A stretch of 64,000 nucleotides of DNA from Stackebrandtia endophytica (GCF_006716355.1 NZ_VFOW01000001.1:4960001-5024000); one strand, 5' to 3'; positions 8,954-18,961 are shown, numbered from the stretch's first letter. Numbers and translations are program-made. The notes: generated from the sequence alone by a model not told the origin.

Positions 8954-10249
8954 GTGCGGGTGAAACTGGCATACGGCCGAACCGGCCTCGAAGTCCCCCT
9001 CCCCGACAACCGAACCACCGTGATCGAACCACCACACCTACCCGAGGTGGAGGATCCGGCCGGCACCCTACGCGAAGCGATGCGTGAACCCGTTCACGGA
9101 CCACCGCTTCGCGACCTGCTCCGACCAGGACAAACCGTCGCCATCACGATGTGCGACGGTACTCGGCCACAACCACGTCATCTGATGATCCCGGCGGTAC
9201 TCGCCGAACTCGCCGGTACCGTGAGCCCCTGTGACGTGACCATAGTGGTGGCCACCGGCACCCACCGTGGCAACACCCGAGCCGAACTCGCCCAAATGCT
9301 GGGGGAGGAGCTGGCCTCATCCGTTCGCGTGGTCAACCACGACGCCCGAGACCCCGAGCAGTTGGTCTGGATGGGACAACACGGCCAGGCCGTACCGGTC
9401 TGGCTGAATCGACACTGGGTCGAGGCCGACCTGCGCATCACCACCGGATACGTCGAACCACACATGTTCGCCGGATTCACCGGCGGGCCCAAGACGGTCG
9501 TCCCCGGCCTCACCGGACTCGACACCGCACTCACCCTCTACAGCGCTGAACGAATCGCCGACCCGCAGGCGGCTTGGGGCGTCTGCAAGGGCAACCCCGT
9601 ATACGACGACATCCGCGCTGTCGCCGCGGCGGTGGGCAACGTCGACTTCAGCCTGGACGTTCTGCTCAATCGTGACCACCAGATCGTGGCGGCGTTCGGC
9701 GGCAGCCTGTTTCATGCGCACTCCGAGGCTCGTCACGCGGCCAGAGAACTGGCGATGCGGCCGGTGCGTGGCGAGTTCGACATCGTGTTGACCAGCAACG
9801 GCGGCTACCCGATGGATCAGAACCTCTATCAGTGCAACAAGGGGTTGTCGGCGGCAGCGGCCATCGTCAAGCCCGGGGGGACGATCATCTGTGCCGCCGA
9901 GTGTCGGGACGGTTTCCCGGACCACGGCGACTATCGGCGGATCCTGATGTCGGCGCCCTCGCCCCACGAACTGTTGGCGGACATAGAATCCCGCCGGTCA
10001 GCCATCGCCGATCAGTGGCAGGCGCAGGTCCTGGCGAAGGTGTTGATCAAGGCGCGGGTCATCATGCGTACCGACCACCTCGGCGCGGCCGAACTCTCCA
10101 AAGCCCACCTGGAATCCACCGACCACCTCGGCGACACGATCGAGGCCCTGTTGGCCGAATACGGACCCGACGCCCGGATCTGTGTCCTACCGACGGGGCC
10201 CCAAACGATTCCCTACGTGGTGGGCCGACGTCGATCCTCGGTGCGATGA
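8954..10249 (+). CDS. larA: LarA-family nickel-dependent racemase/epimerase homologue
   Basis: Cytoplasmic 431-aa enzyme of the DUF2088/LarA superfamily, whose members racemise lactate, malate and other 2-hydroxyacids using a nickel-pincer nucleotide bound to a lysine. Seen here: CDGTRPQP at 67-74, ATGTHRGN with H104, and GYVEPHMFAGFTGGPKTV with H170 and K180. These match H108, H174 and K184 of Lactobacillus plantarum LarA with a constant offset of four; the nickel ligand H200 would fall at Y196. GTG 8954 has a strong GGAGGT six bases upstream. No larB, larC or larE cofactor-synthesis gene is in the window. The specific substrate is unknown. Confidence 0.85.
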   Translation: MRVKLAYGRTGLEVPLPDNRTTVIEPPHLPEVEDPAGTLREAMREPVHGPPLRDLLRPGQTVAITMCDGTRPQPRHLMIPAVLAELAGTVSPCDVTIVVATGTHRGNTRAELAQMLGEELASSVRVVNHDARDPEQLVWMGQHGQAVPVWLNRHWVEADLRITTGYVEPHMFAGFTGGPKTVVPGLTGLDTALTLYSAERIADPQAAWGVCKGNPVYDDIRAVAAAVGNVDFSLDVLLNRDHQIVAAFGGSLFHAHSEARHAARELAMRPVRGEFDIVLTSNGGYPMDQNLYQCNKGLSAAAAIVKPGGTIICAAECRDGFPDHGDYRRILMSAPSPHELLADIESRRSAIADQWQAQVLAKVLIKARVIMRTDHLGAAELSKAHLESTDHLGDTIEALLAEYGPDARICVLPTGPQTIPYVVGRRRSSVR

Positions 10250-10272
10250 GCGTCTGAGAACGGTTGCGGGGG

Positions 10273-10302
10273 TTGAACAATCGTGTGGTCATCATTACGA
10301 TG
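10273..10302 (+). promoter_or_regulatory. promoter of the secreted protease gene
   Basis: TTGAAC (10273-10278), 18-base spacer and TACGAT (10297-10302) fit a principal-sigma promoter; transcription would begin about 35 bases before the ATG. A TTGACC at 10308 lacks a properly spaced -10. Confidence 0.45.
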
Positions 10303-10342
10303 CGTGGTTGACCCATTAATACAGTTAAATATTGGAGGCGTG

Positions 10343-11233
10343 ATGGTCAACCGTCATGTCCTTGCCCTCGTCGTCGCCGCGTTGACCTCGCTCACCGTCG
10401 CGCTGACCCCGACCGCCGGATTCGCCGCCGACGGTGCGGCACCCACCGTTCAGATCGCCTACAACACCGCCTCGACGGCGGAACTGGACGCCTTCTGGAC
10501 GCCGGAACGCATCCGAGAGGCGATCCCCCTCGACCCGCCCGCCCTGACCGGCTCACCCGCACCGACGCCCTCCGGCGGTGACCCCATCGTGGTCCCGGGA
10601 TCGGAACCCACCGACCTGGCAACCACCGGAATCGCCGAGACCGAAGGACGACTCTTCTTCGAACGCGACGGTGGGACCTACGTATGCTCCGCGACGGTCA
10701 TCGCGGGCGACAACAAGTCGACGATCGCCACCGCCCGGCACTGTGGATTCGGATCGGGCGGCACCAACTATCGATTCGCGCCCGCATTCACCAACAACAC
10801 CGCGCCTCACGGCTGGTGGGACTGGCGTGTGGCCGGATGGGTGAACGGCGGTGACGGCATAGCCCACGACTTCGCATTCATCGCACTCAACACCCAGAAC
10901 GGCAGGTACGTCACCGACGTCGTGGGATCCGGTGGTCTGGCCTTCAACGCCGGACACGACAACTACATGCGCATCGTCGGGATTCCAGCCGCCACCAACA
11001 ACTTTCACTCCTGCGAAGGACAAAGCTACAGTGGACCATCCAATCAGTATCTTATGAACAACTGCGACGGCATGTCCGGCGGCGCCAGTGGCGGCGCCTG
11101 GCTGATCAACTGGAACGGTAACGATGGCGGCTACCAGGTCGGCACCTACTTCGGCAGCTACGGCGACGCCGCGGCGGGAAGCTACTTCGGTGACGACGCC
11201 CACGGTGTCTGGAACGACGCACAGCACTGGTGA
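10343..11233 (+). CDS. secreted trypsin-like serine protease (S1)
   Basis: Exported protease, 296 aa. The start ATG 10343 has TTGGAGG nine bases upstream; a longer frame from 10283 is rejected because it would begin before the promoter-proximal region and lacks a ribosome site. Residues 1-29 form a signal peptide ending in AGFAAD. A Pro-rich pro-segment (about 30-100) precedes the chymotrypsin fold. The catalytic triad is visible: H133 in ATARHC, D176 in AHDFAFI, and the nucleophile in MSGGASGGAW, most likely S249 (S245 is the alternative). Paired cysteines C116/C134 and C224/C241 suggest disulphides. Probably degrades extracellular protein; a monocistronic gene with its own terminator. Confidence 0.9.
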   Translation: MVNRHVLALVVAALTSLTVALTPTAGFAADGAAPTVQIAYNTASTAELDAFWTPERIREAIPLDPPALTGSPAPTPSGGDPIVVPGSEPTDLATTGIAETEGRLFFERDGGTYVCSATVIAGDNKSTIATARHCGFGSGGTNYRFAPAFTNNTAPHGWWDWRVAGWVNGGDGIAHDFAFIALNTQNGRYVTDVVGSGGLAFNAGHDNYMRIVGIPAATNNFHSCEGQSYSGPSNQYLMNNCDGMSGGASGGAWLINWNGNDGGYQVGTYFGSYGDAAAGSYFGDDAHGVWNDAQHW

Positions 11234-11243
11234 GGCGAAGCCG

Positions 11244-11277
11244 GAGCCGCACGGCCGTTCCGACGGCCGTGCGGCTC
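11244..11277 (+). terminator. terminator of the protease gene
   Basis: Perfect 14-base-pair stem (GAGCCGCACGGCCG and its complement) with a six-base loop, ten bases after the stop codon. Confidence 0.85.
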
Positions 11278-11760
11278 ACCTGACTCGGAGAACACGGTGC
11301 GCCTTAAAGCCGCACCCGTATTCGTGGGGCGGGCACGATGTGAGGCGGGCACGGTGCTGTGCGGTTCTTTGGCCTGCTTCAGCGAAGGCCCGGGTGTCAC
11401 GTCCTAGACGCTGATGTCGGCATGCAACGCGTTCACATTGTCTCCGAATAGTACAGACGAGTATGGACATACGGCTCGATCGTGGATGTGAACGCCGATA
11501 CCGATCCGCGGTGCCGAAGTCGTCGACTCGTTCGCCCGAACAACTCGGACATCCGCCCGTTCCGGATCTCGTGATCGGTCGTGCGGTGCCGACGCGATCC
11601 GCCGTCGGTATCGGTCCGGTTGGCCGCTGGGTACGACGGACCAGCGCCCAGGGGCACCGCACCGGTGACAGGACACATCACCGGGTTCTCTTCCATGACA
11701 GCACCTGTCGACGGCGAACCGGCGGGACCCGACGGATACCCCGCAGTGCGTCGCCTACGC
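11278..11760. other. gene-free stretch between convergent genes
   Basis: Nothing supportable. Several open frames of 60-140 codons cross it on both strands, but they are Arg/Pro-rich, lack ribosome sites and run into the crp-type gene antisense. Confidence 0.5.
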
Positions 11761-12450
11761 CTACGGCAGGTCGTCCAACCCGGCGCGACGACGCAACGCC
11801 GGAATGTCGGTCACCACGATGCGACGGCCCTCGGTGCGCAGCCAACCGCGCAGCGCGAAAGTCCCGATCGCCTGGTTGACACTTTGACGCGACCCACCCG
11901 CCAACTCGGCCAGTTGGGTCTGGTTCAACTCGATGGTGACCATGGGCGCCGATGTGTGGCCCGTCAAGCGAACCAGTGCCTTGGCCACCCGGGCCGGCAG
12001 ATCGAGGAACACATGATCCGAACTCTGCTCCGTCAACCGGCGAACGATGCCGCCCATCGACCGCATGACCGCGTCGAGCATGTTGGGACTGGCGTGCACC
12101 AAGTCGAGAAAAGTGGTGCGCGCCAACGCCATCGCCGAAGTGTCCTCCAAGGCTTCGGCCGACGCGGACCTGGCCGAACCATCCAACAGAGACACTTCGC
12201 CTAGGACATCGGGAGAGCGGACCACGTGAAGCATCGCGCGCTCACCGGTCGGAGCCGTGCGAAACACCGCGACGGCACCGGATCTCACCATGATCAACGA
12301 TTCACCGGGATCGCCTTCCACAAAGAGCAACTGGCCCCGACGGTATTGCCGCGGGATCGCCGCGGCCGTGATGCGCTTGCGCGCGTCGGTATCCAGGCCG
12401 GAGAACATCATGACACCGGCCAGTAGTTCGTCAGACGCTCTAGCGTCCAC
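11761..12450 (-). CDS. Crp/Fnr-family transcription regulator
   Basis: Cytoplasmic cyclic-nucleotide-type regulator, 229 aa. The cNMP-binding beta-roll (about 15-125) shows RGQLLFVEGDPGESLIMVRSG, and the phosphate-binding-cassette position reads LGEVSLLDGSARSASAEA, which keeps the Glu and Ser/Arg pattern needed for cyclic-nucleotide binding. A long dimer helix leads to a winged helix-turn-helix (about 165-225) with QTQLAELAGGSRQSVNQAIGTF. The start is GTG at 12450 after a GGGGGTGG stretch. The ligand and targets cannot be read directly. The protein is single-gene and convergent with the protease gene. Confidence 0.9.
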   Translation of the reverse strand: MDARASDELLAGVMMFSGLDTDARKRITAAAIPRQYRRGQLLFVEGDPGESLIMVRSGAVAVFRTAPTGERAMLHVVRSPDVLGEVSLLDGSARSASAEALEDTSAMALARTTFLDLVHASPNMLDAVMRSMGGIVRRLTEQSSDHVFLDLPARVAKALVRLTGHTSAPMVTIELNQTQLAELAGGSRQSVNQAIGTFALRGWLRTEGRRIVVTDIPALRRRAGLDDLP

Positions 12451-12790
12451 GTTCCACCCCCTTACCCCCTCAAGGGACCGCGTTGCGTGGGTACCTGTAG
12501 ATCATGGCTGGCTTTCGCGACGATGTACACCCCTGCAATCTCATATGCGACAGTGCTGGACTCCGGAAGGCGGCATCATGGTGCCGTGGTGTTGTGTCCC
12601 CCGCCAGAGTTTTATGAAGTTTATAGCTTAATGTCCGGATGACCGGCTCCGGCACATGATGACCCACCAGCAGTCGTGCGGTGGCCCCCATGCCGTAGCG
12701 TCACACCGCGGCGGAGCGAAACGACGGCGAGATCACCCAACTCAAGCCGTTCGAGCCACCCGGCTCTCAGACGAAAGGTCCATTGCGTTG
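12451..12790. other. divergent intergenic region
   Basis: Separates the crp-type gene from RNase AS. It includes an AT-rich patch (12610-12632) that may hold a promoter and a small imperfect inverted repeat CGGCA / TGCCG near 12571-12587. No gene is supported; in-frame codons upstream of 12791 lack similarity to the exonuclease family. Confidence 0.4.
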
Positions 12791-13309
12791 GTGTACCGAT
12801 ACTTCTACGATTGCGAGTTCATTGAAGACGGGACCACCATCGACCTGGTTTCCATCGGAGTGGTTGACGAGCACGGACGTGAATTCTACGCCGTCTCAAC
12901 GGAATTCGACGAATCCAAGGCCATTCCGTGGGTCCGCCACAATGTACTCGACAAACTGCCGAGTCCGGCCGACCCCGCATGGCAGGCCCGAAAGACCATT
13001 CGCGACGACCTCTACGAATTCCTCGTGGATCCCGTTCGGGGCGTCACCGGTGGTCGCATCGAGCTGTGGGCCTGGTACGGCGCTTACGACCACGTCGCCC
13101 TGGCTCAACTGTGGGGCGCGATGCCCGCATTGCCGCGCGCCATTCCGCGCATGACGAAGGACCTCAAGCAAATGTGGGACGAACTGGGCCGTCCCGATCT
13201 GCCCAAGGCACCCAAGGACCAGCACTCGGCGTTGGCCGACGCCCGCCACAATCTCGCCCGCTGGAACACGATGGCGAAGCTACGGACCAAAGACCTGTCG
13301 GGTTGGTGA
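12791..13309 (+). CDS. RNase AS, polyadenylate-specific 3'-5' exoribonuclease
   Basis: Cytoplasmic DEDDh exonuclease, 172 aa, closely resembling M. tuberculosis Rv2179c, which degrades adenylate-containing RNA. The family N-terminus RYFYD-x-EFIEDG is present as RYFYDCEFIEDG, with D7 and E9 as metal ligands; the second Asp is in GAYDHVALAQLWG and the last His/Asp pair in HSALADARHNL. I chose GTG 12791 to match the family start; TTG 12788 is nearer in spacing to GAAAGG at 12774 and is an alternative. The gene lies in the same relative order to the DAHP synthase, kinase and prenyl synthase genes as in mycobacteria. Confidence 0.88.
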   Translation: MYRYFYDCEFIEDGTTIDLVSIGVVDEHGREFYAVSTEFDESKAIPWVRHNVLDKLPSPADPAWQARKTIRDDLYEFLVDPVRGVTGGRIELWAWYGAYDHVALAQLWGAMPALPRAIPRMTKDLKQMWDELGRPDLPKAPKDQHSALADARHNLARWNTMAKLRTKDLSGW

Positions 13310-13890
13310 CCGCCGAAGGGCCCGTCGGGTTTCCGCTGAGGTGGCCGACGTCGGCGTGATCGGTTGAGGTTTGTTCGGTTCCCCGCGGGGCGTGCGAGTT
13401 GGTGTCGTCGTTGCGGCGCGGTCTGTCGACCGGGCTGCGTCCAGGATGTCCGCCGGTGTCGCGGACTCCCAACCTGAAGCCACCCTGAAGCCGCCTGAAG
13501 CCACCCTGAAATCGGTTTGACCACCAGGTGGGGGCGTTACGTATGGTGATGGGGTGCCTTCGGGGTGGTTTAGCCCCCAAGGTAGGGGCGGGGCATGAAC
13601 GGACCACAAAAACGTCAACCGCCAACTCCAACCCCACCCCCGGCCGTCGGATTTGGCATGGCATCAAGCTTCGCCACGACAGGGGTTCGGCCCGGTGTCG
13701 GCGCGACGCCGGGCGTTCGGGCGCGCTCGATGAGGCCCCGTGGCGGTTTCCCACGTCCCCTCGCTCGGGTCCTCCATCCATCGATCAGGCGGTGACGGAT
13801 CGGGGCCTGGGTATAGGCTGCCTGCGACAAGAGGCAGAGACAACGGGGTCTCGGGCCGTTGACTGACACGTACAGACATTTGGAGCGCAC
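13310..13890. other. intergenic region with repeat array and possible short reading frames
   Basis: Contains the CCTGAAG array at 13473-13510 (see separate entry). Downstream lie a GTG-started 14-codon frame (13554-13598) and an ATG frame of 66 codons (13595-13795) overlapping as ATGA. The 66-codon product is Pro/Arg-rich and resembles nothing I know, so I do not call it a gene. A TATAGGCT element at 13811-13818 is a possible -10 region for pfkA. Confidence 0.4.
13473..13510 (+). promoter_or_regulatory. four-copy CCTGAAG direct-repeat array, OmpR/PhoB-type operator
   Basis: CCTGAAG copies begin at 13473, 13484 and 13494, with CCTGAAA at 13505, giving 11-, 10- and 11-base periods (one helical turn), as in sites for OmpR/PhoB-family regulators. 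TTGACC follows at 13517. The same repeat and spacing occur at 28840-28867 next to the OmpR-type regulator gene. Confidence 0.6.
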
Positions 13891-14916
13891 ATGCGTATTG
13901 GCGTACTCACCGGTGGTGGTGACTGTCCCGGTCTGAACGCGGTCATCCGCGCGGTCGTCCGAAAGGGCGTGGCCGAGTATGGCCACGAATTCATCGGATT
14001 CCGGGATGGCTGGCGAGGCCCGCTCGAGGCCAAGACGATGCCACTGGGCATCCCCGAGGTGCGCGGAATCCTGCCGCGCGGTGGAACCATCCTCCGTTCC
14101 TCCCGCACCAACCCGTTCAAGGTGGACGGTGGCGTCGAGAAGGTGCGCGCCAACCTGTCCGAGCTCGAAGTCGACGCGCTCATCGCCATCGGTGGCGAAG
14201 ACACTCTGGGCGTGGCGAAGAAACTCACCGACCTCGACATTCCCGTGGTCGGGGTTCCCAAGACCATTGACAACGACCTCGGTGCGACCGACTACACCTT
14301 CGGTTTCGACACCGCCGTCAACATCGCCTCGGAGGCGATCGACCGGCTGCACACCACCGCCGAGAGCCATCACCGCTGCGTAGTGGTCGAGGTGATGGGA
14401 CGTCACGCGGGATGGATCGCGCTGCACTCCGGACTCGCCGGTGGAGCCAACGCGATCCTGGTGCCGGAGCGGCGATTCAGTGTCGCCGAGGTCGTCGGTT
14501 TCGTCGAGTCGCGGTTCCGCACCGACTTCTCACCCATCATCGTGGTCGCCGAAGGCGCTCAGCCGATCGAGGGGGAGATGGTCACCCAGAACGCTGAACT
14601 CGACGCGTTCGGGCACGTGCGGCTGGGCGGCGTCGGACAGTGGCTGTCCGACCAGATCGAGAAGGAGACCGGCAAGGAGTCGCGGGCCGTCGTGCTCGGC
14701 CACGTTCAGCGTGGTGGCACCCCCACCGCGTTCGACCGCGTCCTGGCGACCCGATTCGGGCTGCACGCCATCGATGCGGTGCACGAGGGTGACTTCGGAA
14801 AGATGGTCGCGTTGCGCGGTACGGACATCGTTCGCGTCAAACTGGAAGAGGCCACCGCAGAACTCAAAACCGTTCCGCAGGAACGGCTCGACGAGGCGAA
14901 GATCTTCTTCGGATAA
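13891..14916 (+). CDS. pfkA: 6-phosphofructokinase, PPi-type residues
   Basis: Glycolytic phosphofructokinase of group A, 341 aa, phosphorylating fructose 6-phosphate to the 1,6-bisphosphate. The N-terminus MRIGVLTGGGDCPGLNAVIR is canonical. The phosphoryl-donor residues differ from ATP enzymes: the loop reads GGEDTLG (D104 rather than Gly) and the catalytic loop PKTIDNDLG (K124 rather than Gly). Asp/Lys at these two places marks pyrophosphate-dependent enzymes such as that of Amycolatopsis methanolica, so PPi may be the donor. Substrate-binding MGRHAGWIA and GHVQRGG are intact. ATG 13891 has GGAG seven bases upstream. Followed by a strong terminator. Confidence 0.93.
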   Translation: MRIGVLTGGGDCPGLNAVIRAVVRKGVAEYGHEFIGFRDGWRGPLEAKTMPLGIPEVRGILPRGGTILRSSRTNPFKVDGGVEKVRANLSELEVDALIAIGGEDTLGVAKKLTDLDIPVVGVPKTIDNDLGATDYTFGFDTAVNIASEAIDRLHTTAESHHRCVVVEVMGRHAGWIALHSGLAGGANAILVPERRFSVAEVVGFVESRFRTDFSPIIVVAEGAQPIEGEMVTQNAELDAFGHVRLGGVGQWLSDQIEKETGKESRAVVLGHVQRGGTPTAFDRVLATRFGLHAIDAVHEGDFGKMVALRGTDIVRVKLEEATAELKTVPQERLDEAKIFFG

Positions 14917-14949
14917 GACACCCGCACCTGCGGTGATCGATTCGTTACC

Positions 14950-14986
14950 AATGGCACGCCCGGTTCGTTGAACTGGGCGTGCCATT
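14950..14986 (+). terminator. terminator of pfkA
   Basis: Twelve-base-pair stem AATGGCACGCCC / GGGCGTGCCATT, extended past a G-T pair by GTTC/GAAC around a three-base loop. Confidence 0.85.
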
Positions 14987-14996
14987 GACATCTGTG

Positions 14997-15362
14997 ATGC
15001 CCGTCGCCATGCCCGACCTGGCGAACTTCAGTCTCCACAAGATCATCTACGACGTCGACTTCGACGACGTACCGGTGCCGGGACTGTGCGCGGCGTTCTA
15101 CCGCTGCCCTGACGGTGACCGGATTCTGTCGGTCGGTATCTACATGAGCGACGGGGTGGAACTTTTCCGCGCGTGGGGATACGTCGACGAGGCGCACTGC
15201 TCTTATCACGCCGTCAGTTGCGCCGACGGCAGTCTGGACGGGCCGCACATCGGTTGTCCGGACGTCGAAGTGCTGACCGAGGATGAGACGGTCGTGGGCA
15301 TCGCGGTATCGACTCGCGACCGTGAGTACTTCATTCCGTTGCCGCGAGGCGTCCTTCGGTGA
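14997..15362 (+). CDS. conserved-looking hypothetical protein
   Basis: Unrecognised soluble protein, about 121 aa. It has no signal peptide or membrane helix, and five cysteines (in GLCAAFYRC, EAHCSYHAVSC and HIGC) that could bind metal or form disulphides. The beginning is uncertain: an upstream ATG at 14979 lies inside the pfkA terminator, so I use 14997; 15009 is also possible, and no good ribosome site is visible for any. Coding quality (GC-rich third positions, even composition) supports a real gene. The 3' end overlaps the convergent membrane-protein gene by about 30 bases. Confidence 0.6.
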   Translation: MPVAMPDLANFSLHKIIYDVDFDDVPVPGLCAAFYRCPDGDRILSVGIYMSDGVELFRAWGYVDEAHCSYHAVSCADGSLDGPHIGCPDVEVLTEDETVVGIAVSTRDREYFIPLPRGVLR

Positions 15363-15732
15363 CCTCCGACGTCGAAACCGGGGCGGCGAGCTCGGTTCGG
15401 GTGGCGCGGCGGGCGTACCACAGGGACACGCCGGTGATCGTCAGTCCGGCCAACAGGGCTACGGCGTGCAGCATCGGGTCGGGGATCGGGACGAACGCGA
15501 ACACGGCGGCGGGGCTTTGAACCACGGCGATGAGGGCGAGTAGCCCCCGCTTGCGTGCTGCGCCCCAGAAGTACGCGGTCCACAGTGGTGATGTCACGAC
15601 GATGAGGGTGAGCACGTCCATGACGGTGTGCAGCCACGGATTGGCCACCCGATCGTGGGCGTAGGCGTACGCGGGGCTGGAAACGGCGAGAACAGACAGA
15701 ACCACTCCGGCGACCATGGCGAATTTGCGCAT
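15331..15732 (-). CDS. small membrane protein
   Basis: Unrecognised membrane protein, 133 aa. ATG 15732 has AGGAGG six bases upstream, a clear ribosome site. The first helix (residues 5-24, ending PAYAYA) looks like a cleavable signal sequence; three further hydrophobic helices follow at about 37-55, 64-82 and 88-106, with a short polar Thr/Glu-rich C-terminal tail. Histidines H26, H35 and H89 lie at membrane borders. No domain recognised. The stop lies inside the 3' end of the convergent hypothetical gene. Confidence 0.7.
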   Translation of the reverse strand: MRKFAMVAGVVLSVLAVSSPAYAYAHDRVANPWLHTVMDVLTLIVVTSPLWTAYFWGAARKRGLLALIAVVQSPAAVFAFVPIPDPMLHAVALLAGLTITGVSLWYARRATRTELAAPVSTSEVTEGRLAATE

Positions 15733-15901
15733 GTCGAACCTCCTATAGGCATGAGTGTCCTGGTGACGCTAATCCGTCGGCTGTAATCCGACTGTCGGTT
15801 ATCCGGCAGATCGGAGTGGGAAGAAAGATTGGCACGTTTGAACGAGATCGGCGGATCGGCCAGGAGCCGATCCGCCGAGAAATCCATTGTGGTCCGTGGT
15901 G

Positions 15902-16732
15902 TCAGCTCGCTGCCTGAACCGTGTGCCGCATCAGCAACATCGTCGTCACCGGGCCGACCCCGCCGGGAACCGGAGTCAACGCGCCCGCCCGTTCGGCCAC
16001 CGCTGCGGCGTCCACGTCGCCGACCAGTCCGCCGTCATCGGTGGGGTTGGTGCCCACGTCGATCACGATGGCACCCTGCTTGAGGTAATCCGCGGTGACC
16101 ATCTCGGCGCGCCCCACGGCGGCCACGACCACATCCGCCGTGGCGCAGACCTGCGGGAGGTCCCGGGTGCGGGAGTGGCACACCGTGACGGTCGCATTGT
16201 CCGCCAACAACAACAGCGCCGCAGGTTTACCCACCACCATGGACCGTCCAATGATGACGGCTTGTTTGCCGGTCAGCTCCACCTTCTCCTGTCGGAGAAT
16301 CTCGGCCACTGCGGCGGCTGTGGCCGGAGCGAACGTGTCCAATCCGGCGGCGAGTCGCCCCAAACTCGCCGGATTGGCGCCGTCGACGTCCTTTCCCACG
16401 GCGATGTGCTCGCCGACTTCGGCAAGCGTGACCCCGTCGGGAAGCGGCGTTTGGCAGATGATGCCGTGAACCGAGTCGTCAGCCGACAGTTCGTCCAACA
16501 GGGAGATCAGATCGGCGGCCGACGGATCGGTCAGCCGCTCGGTCCGGCACGTGATACCCACACGGGCCGCAGTGCGTTCGATCGACCGCACATACCAGGC
16601 GGTCGCCTCGTCGTCAGTGGGAACCACCACCGCGAGGGTGGGAACGACTCCGTCGGCGGTCAACTTCTCGGCTTCGGCGGTCACTTCGGCCGCAATGGTC
16701 TTGGCGATCGCCCGCCCGTCAATAGTGCGCAT
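15902..16732 (-). CDS. folD: bifunctional methylene-THF dehydrogenase / methenyl-THF cyclohydrolase
   Basis: Cytoplasmic one-carbon enzyme, 276 aa, normal family length, converting 5,10-methylene-THF to 10-formyl-THF with NADP+. Seen: IDGRAIAK at the N-terminus, the substrate-site stretch GIICQTPLPDGV, KDVDGANPASLGRL, and the nucleotide-binding signature IIGRSMVVGKPAALLLL, followed by the PGGVGPVTTMLLM C-terminal signature. The FchA-family gene lies immediately upstream on the same strand with a 39-base gap, so the two probably form one transcript acting on the same folate intermediates. Confidence 0.95.
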   Translation of the reverse strand: MRTIDGRAIAKTIAAEVTAEAEKLTADGVVPTLAVVVPTDDEATAWYVRSIERTAARVGITCRTERLTDPSAADLISLLDELSADDSVHGIICQTPLPDGVTLAEVGEHIAVGKDVDGANPASLGRLAAGLDTFAPATAAAVAEILRQEKVELTGKQAVIIGRSMVVGKPAALLLLADNATVTVCHSRTRDLPQVCATADVVVAAVGRAEMVTADYLKQGAIVIDVGTNPTDDGGLVGDVDAAAVAERAGALTPVPGGVGPVTTMLLMRHTVQAAS

Positions 16733-16771
16733 CTACCTCAAGATCCTTGAAAGAAAGTCCGGCTGTCGGTG

Positions 16772-17395
16772 TCAGCCCGTGATGCGAGCGGTGATGCTCT
16801 CCGAAATCGCACCGGCGGTCAACACCGCGTCCTTGAGCCTCGCCACCGACGCGGCGAGTTCTGCTTTGTGCGACTCGTCCTTGATTGCCGCACGGTTGAT
16901 CTCCACATTCGTGATCGCCGACTGAAGGCCGGCGCGGGCCGAATCGGCCGCCACCGCCACGTCGGAGATCACGTTCACGTTCGCGCCGTCCATGATGCGT
17001 CCGGCCAACGCGATGACATCGGCGGCCGCACCGGCGATCCGCAGTGGCACGTCGGCGGCCCCCACCAACGCCTCCTGGACGGCCTCGGTCCGAGCGAGCT
17101 TCTCCGCATCGGTCGACTTTGGCAACTTGTAGGCCGCCATCACCGCGTTGAAGGCGGTCGCGTCGGCCTCGGCCAACTCCACCGCCAGGGAACGCAGCTC
17201 CTCGGCGCGGGAGCGGACGTCGATCATCGTCAACTCGTGCTCGACGTATTTAGGCTTGCCGATCGTCAGATTGCACACCATCGAGATCAATGCCGCCCCG
17301 ATCGCGGTGTTCATCGCCGCGGCGGCACCACCCCCGGGAGTCGACGAACTCGAGGCCAGATCTTCCAACCAATTACCGATGGTCTGCTCGTTCAC
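16772..17395 (-). CDS. cyclodeaminase/cyclohydrolase family protein (FchA-like)
   Basis: Cytoplasmic helical protein, 207 aa, of the formiminotransferase-cyclodeaminase C-terminal domain family; members interconvert methenyl- or formimino-THF. The hallmark SSSTPGGGAAAAMNTAIGAALISMV near residues 18-42 forms the folate-site loop and helix. I chose GTG 17395 (encoding NEQTIGNWLEDL) because GGGAGG lies eight bases before it; the frame extends to 17479 without a ribosome site. It precedes folD in a likely two-gene operon. Whether it is catalytic or a FolD helper is not visible. Confidence 0.87.
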   Translation of the reverse strand: MNEQTIGNWLEDLASSSSTPGGGAAAAMNTAIGAALISMVCNLTIGKPKYVEHELTMIDVRSRAEELRSLAVELAEADATAFNAVMAAYKLPKSTDAEKLARTEAVQEALVGAADVPLRIAGAAADVIALAGRIMDGANVNVISDVAVAADSARAGLQSAITNVEINRAAIKDESHKAELAASVARLKDAVLTAGAISESITARITG

Positions 17396-17476
17396 GCTGG
17401 TTCCTCCCACCAAATGGACGCGAATGACCATATCGCCCAACTCGAGACCCACGATGATCGGTGGTTGTTGTGGTGA

Positions 17477-18946
<1,470 letters not shown>

Positions 18947-18961
18947 CCGGTCAAGAGGTAT

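Noticed and set aside
11278-11760. Minus-strand frames MEENPVMC... and MSCHRCG... tested as peptide precursor genes
   Set aside because: No ribosome site and no modification or transport gene nearby.
13595-13795. ATG frame of 66 codons downstream of the CCTGAAG array
   Set aside because: No ribosome site, Pro/Arg-rich, no known relative. Kept only as a possible target in the findings.
14985-14990. Perfect TTGACA -35 hexamer
   Set aside because: It is at the 3' edge of the pfkA terminator and no -10 element lies at proper spacing.
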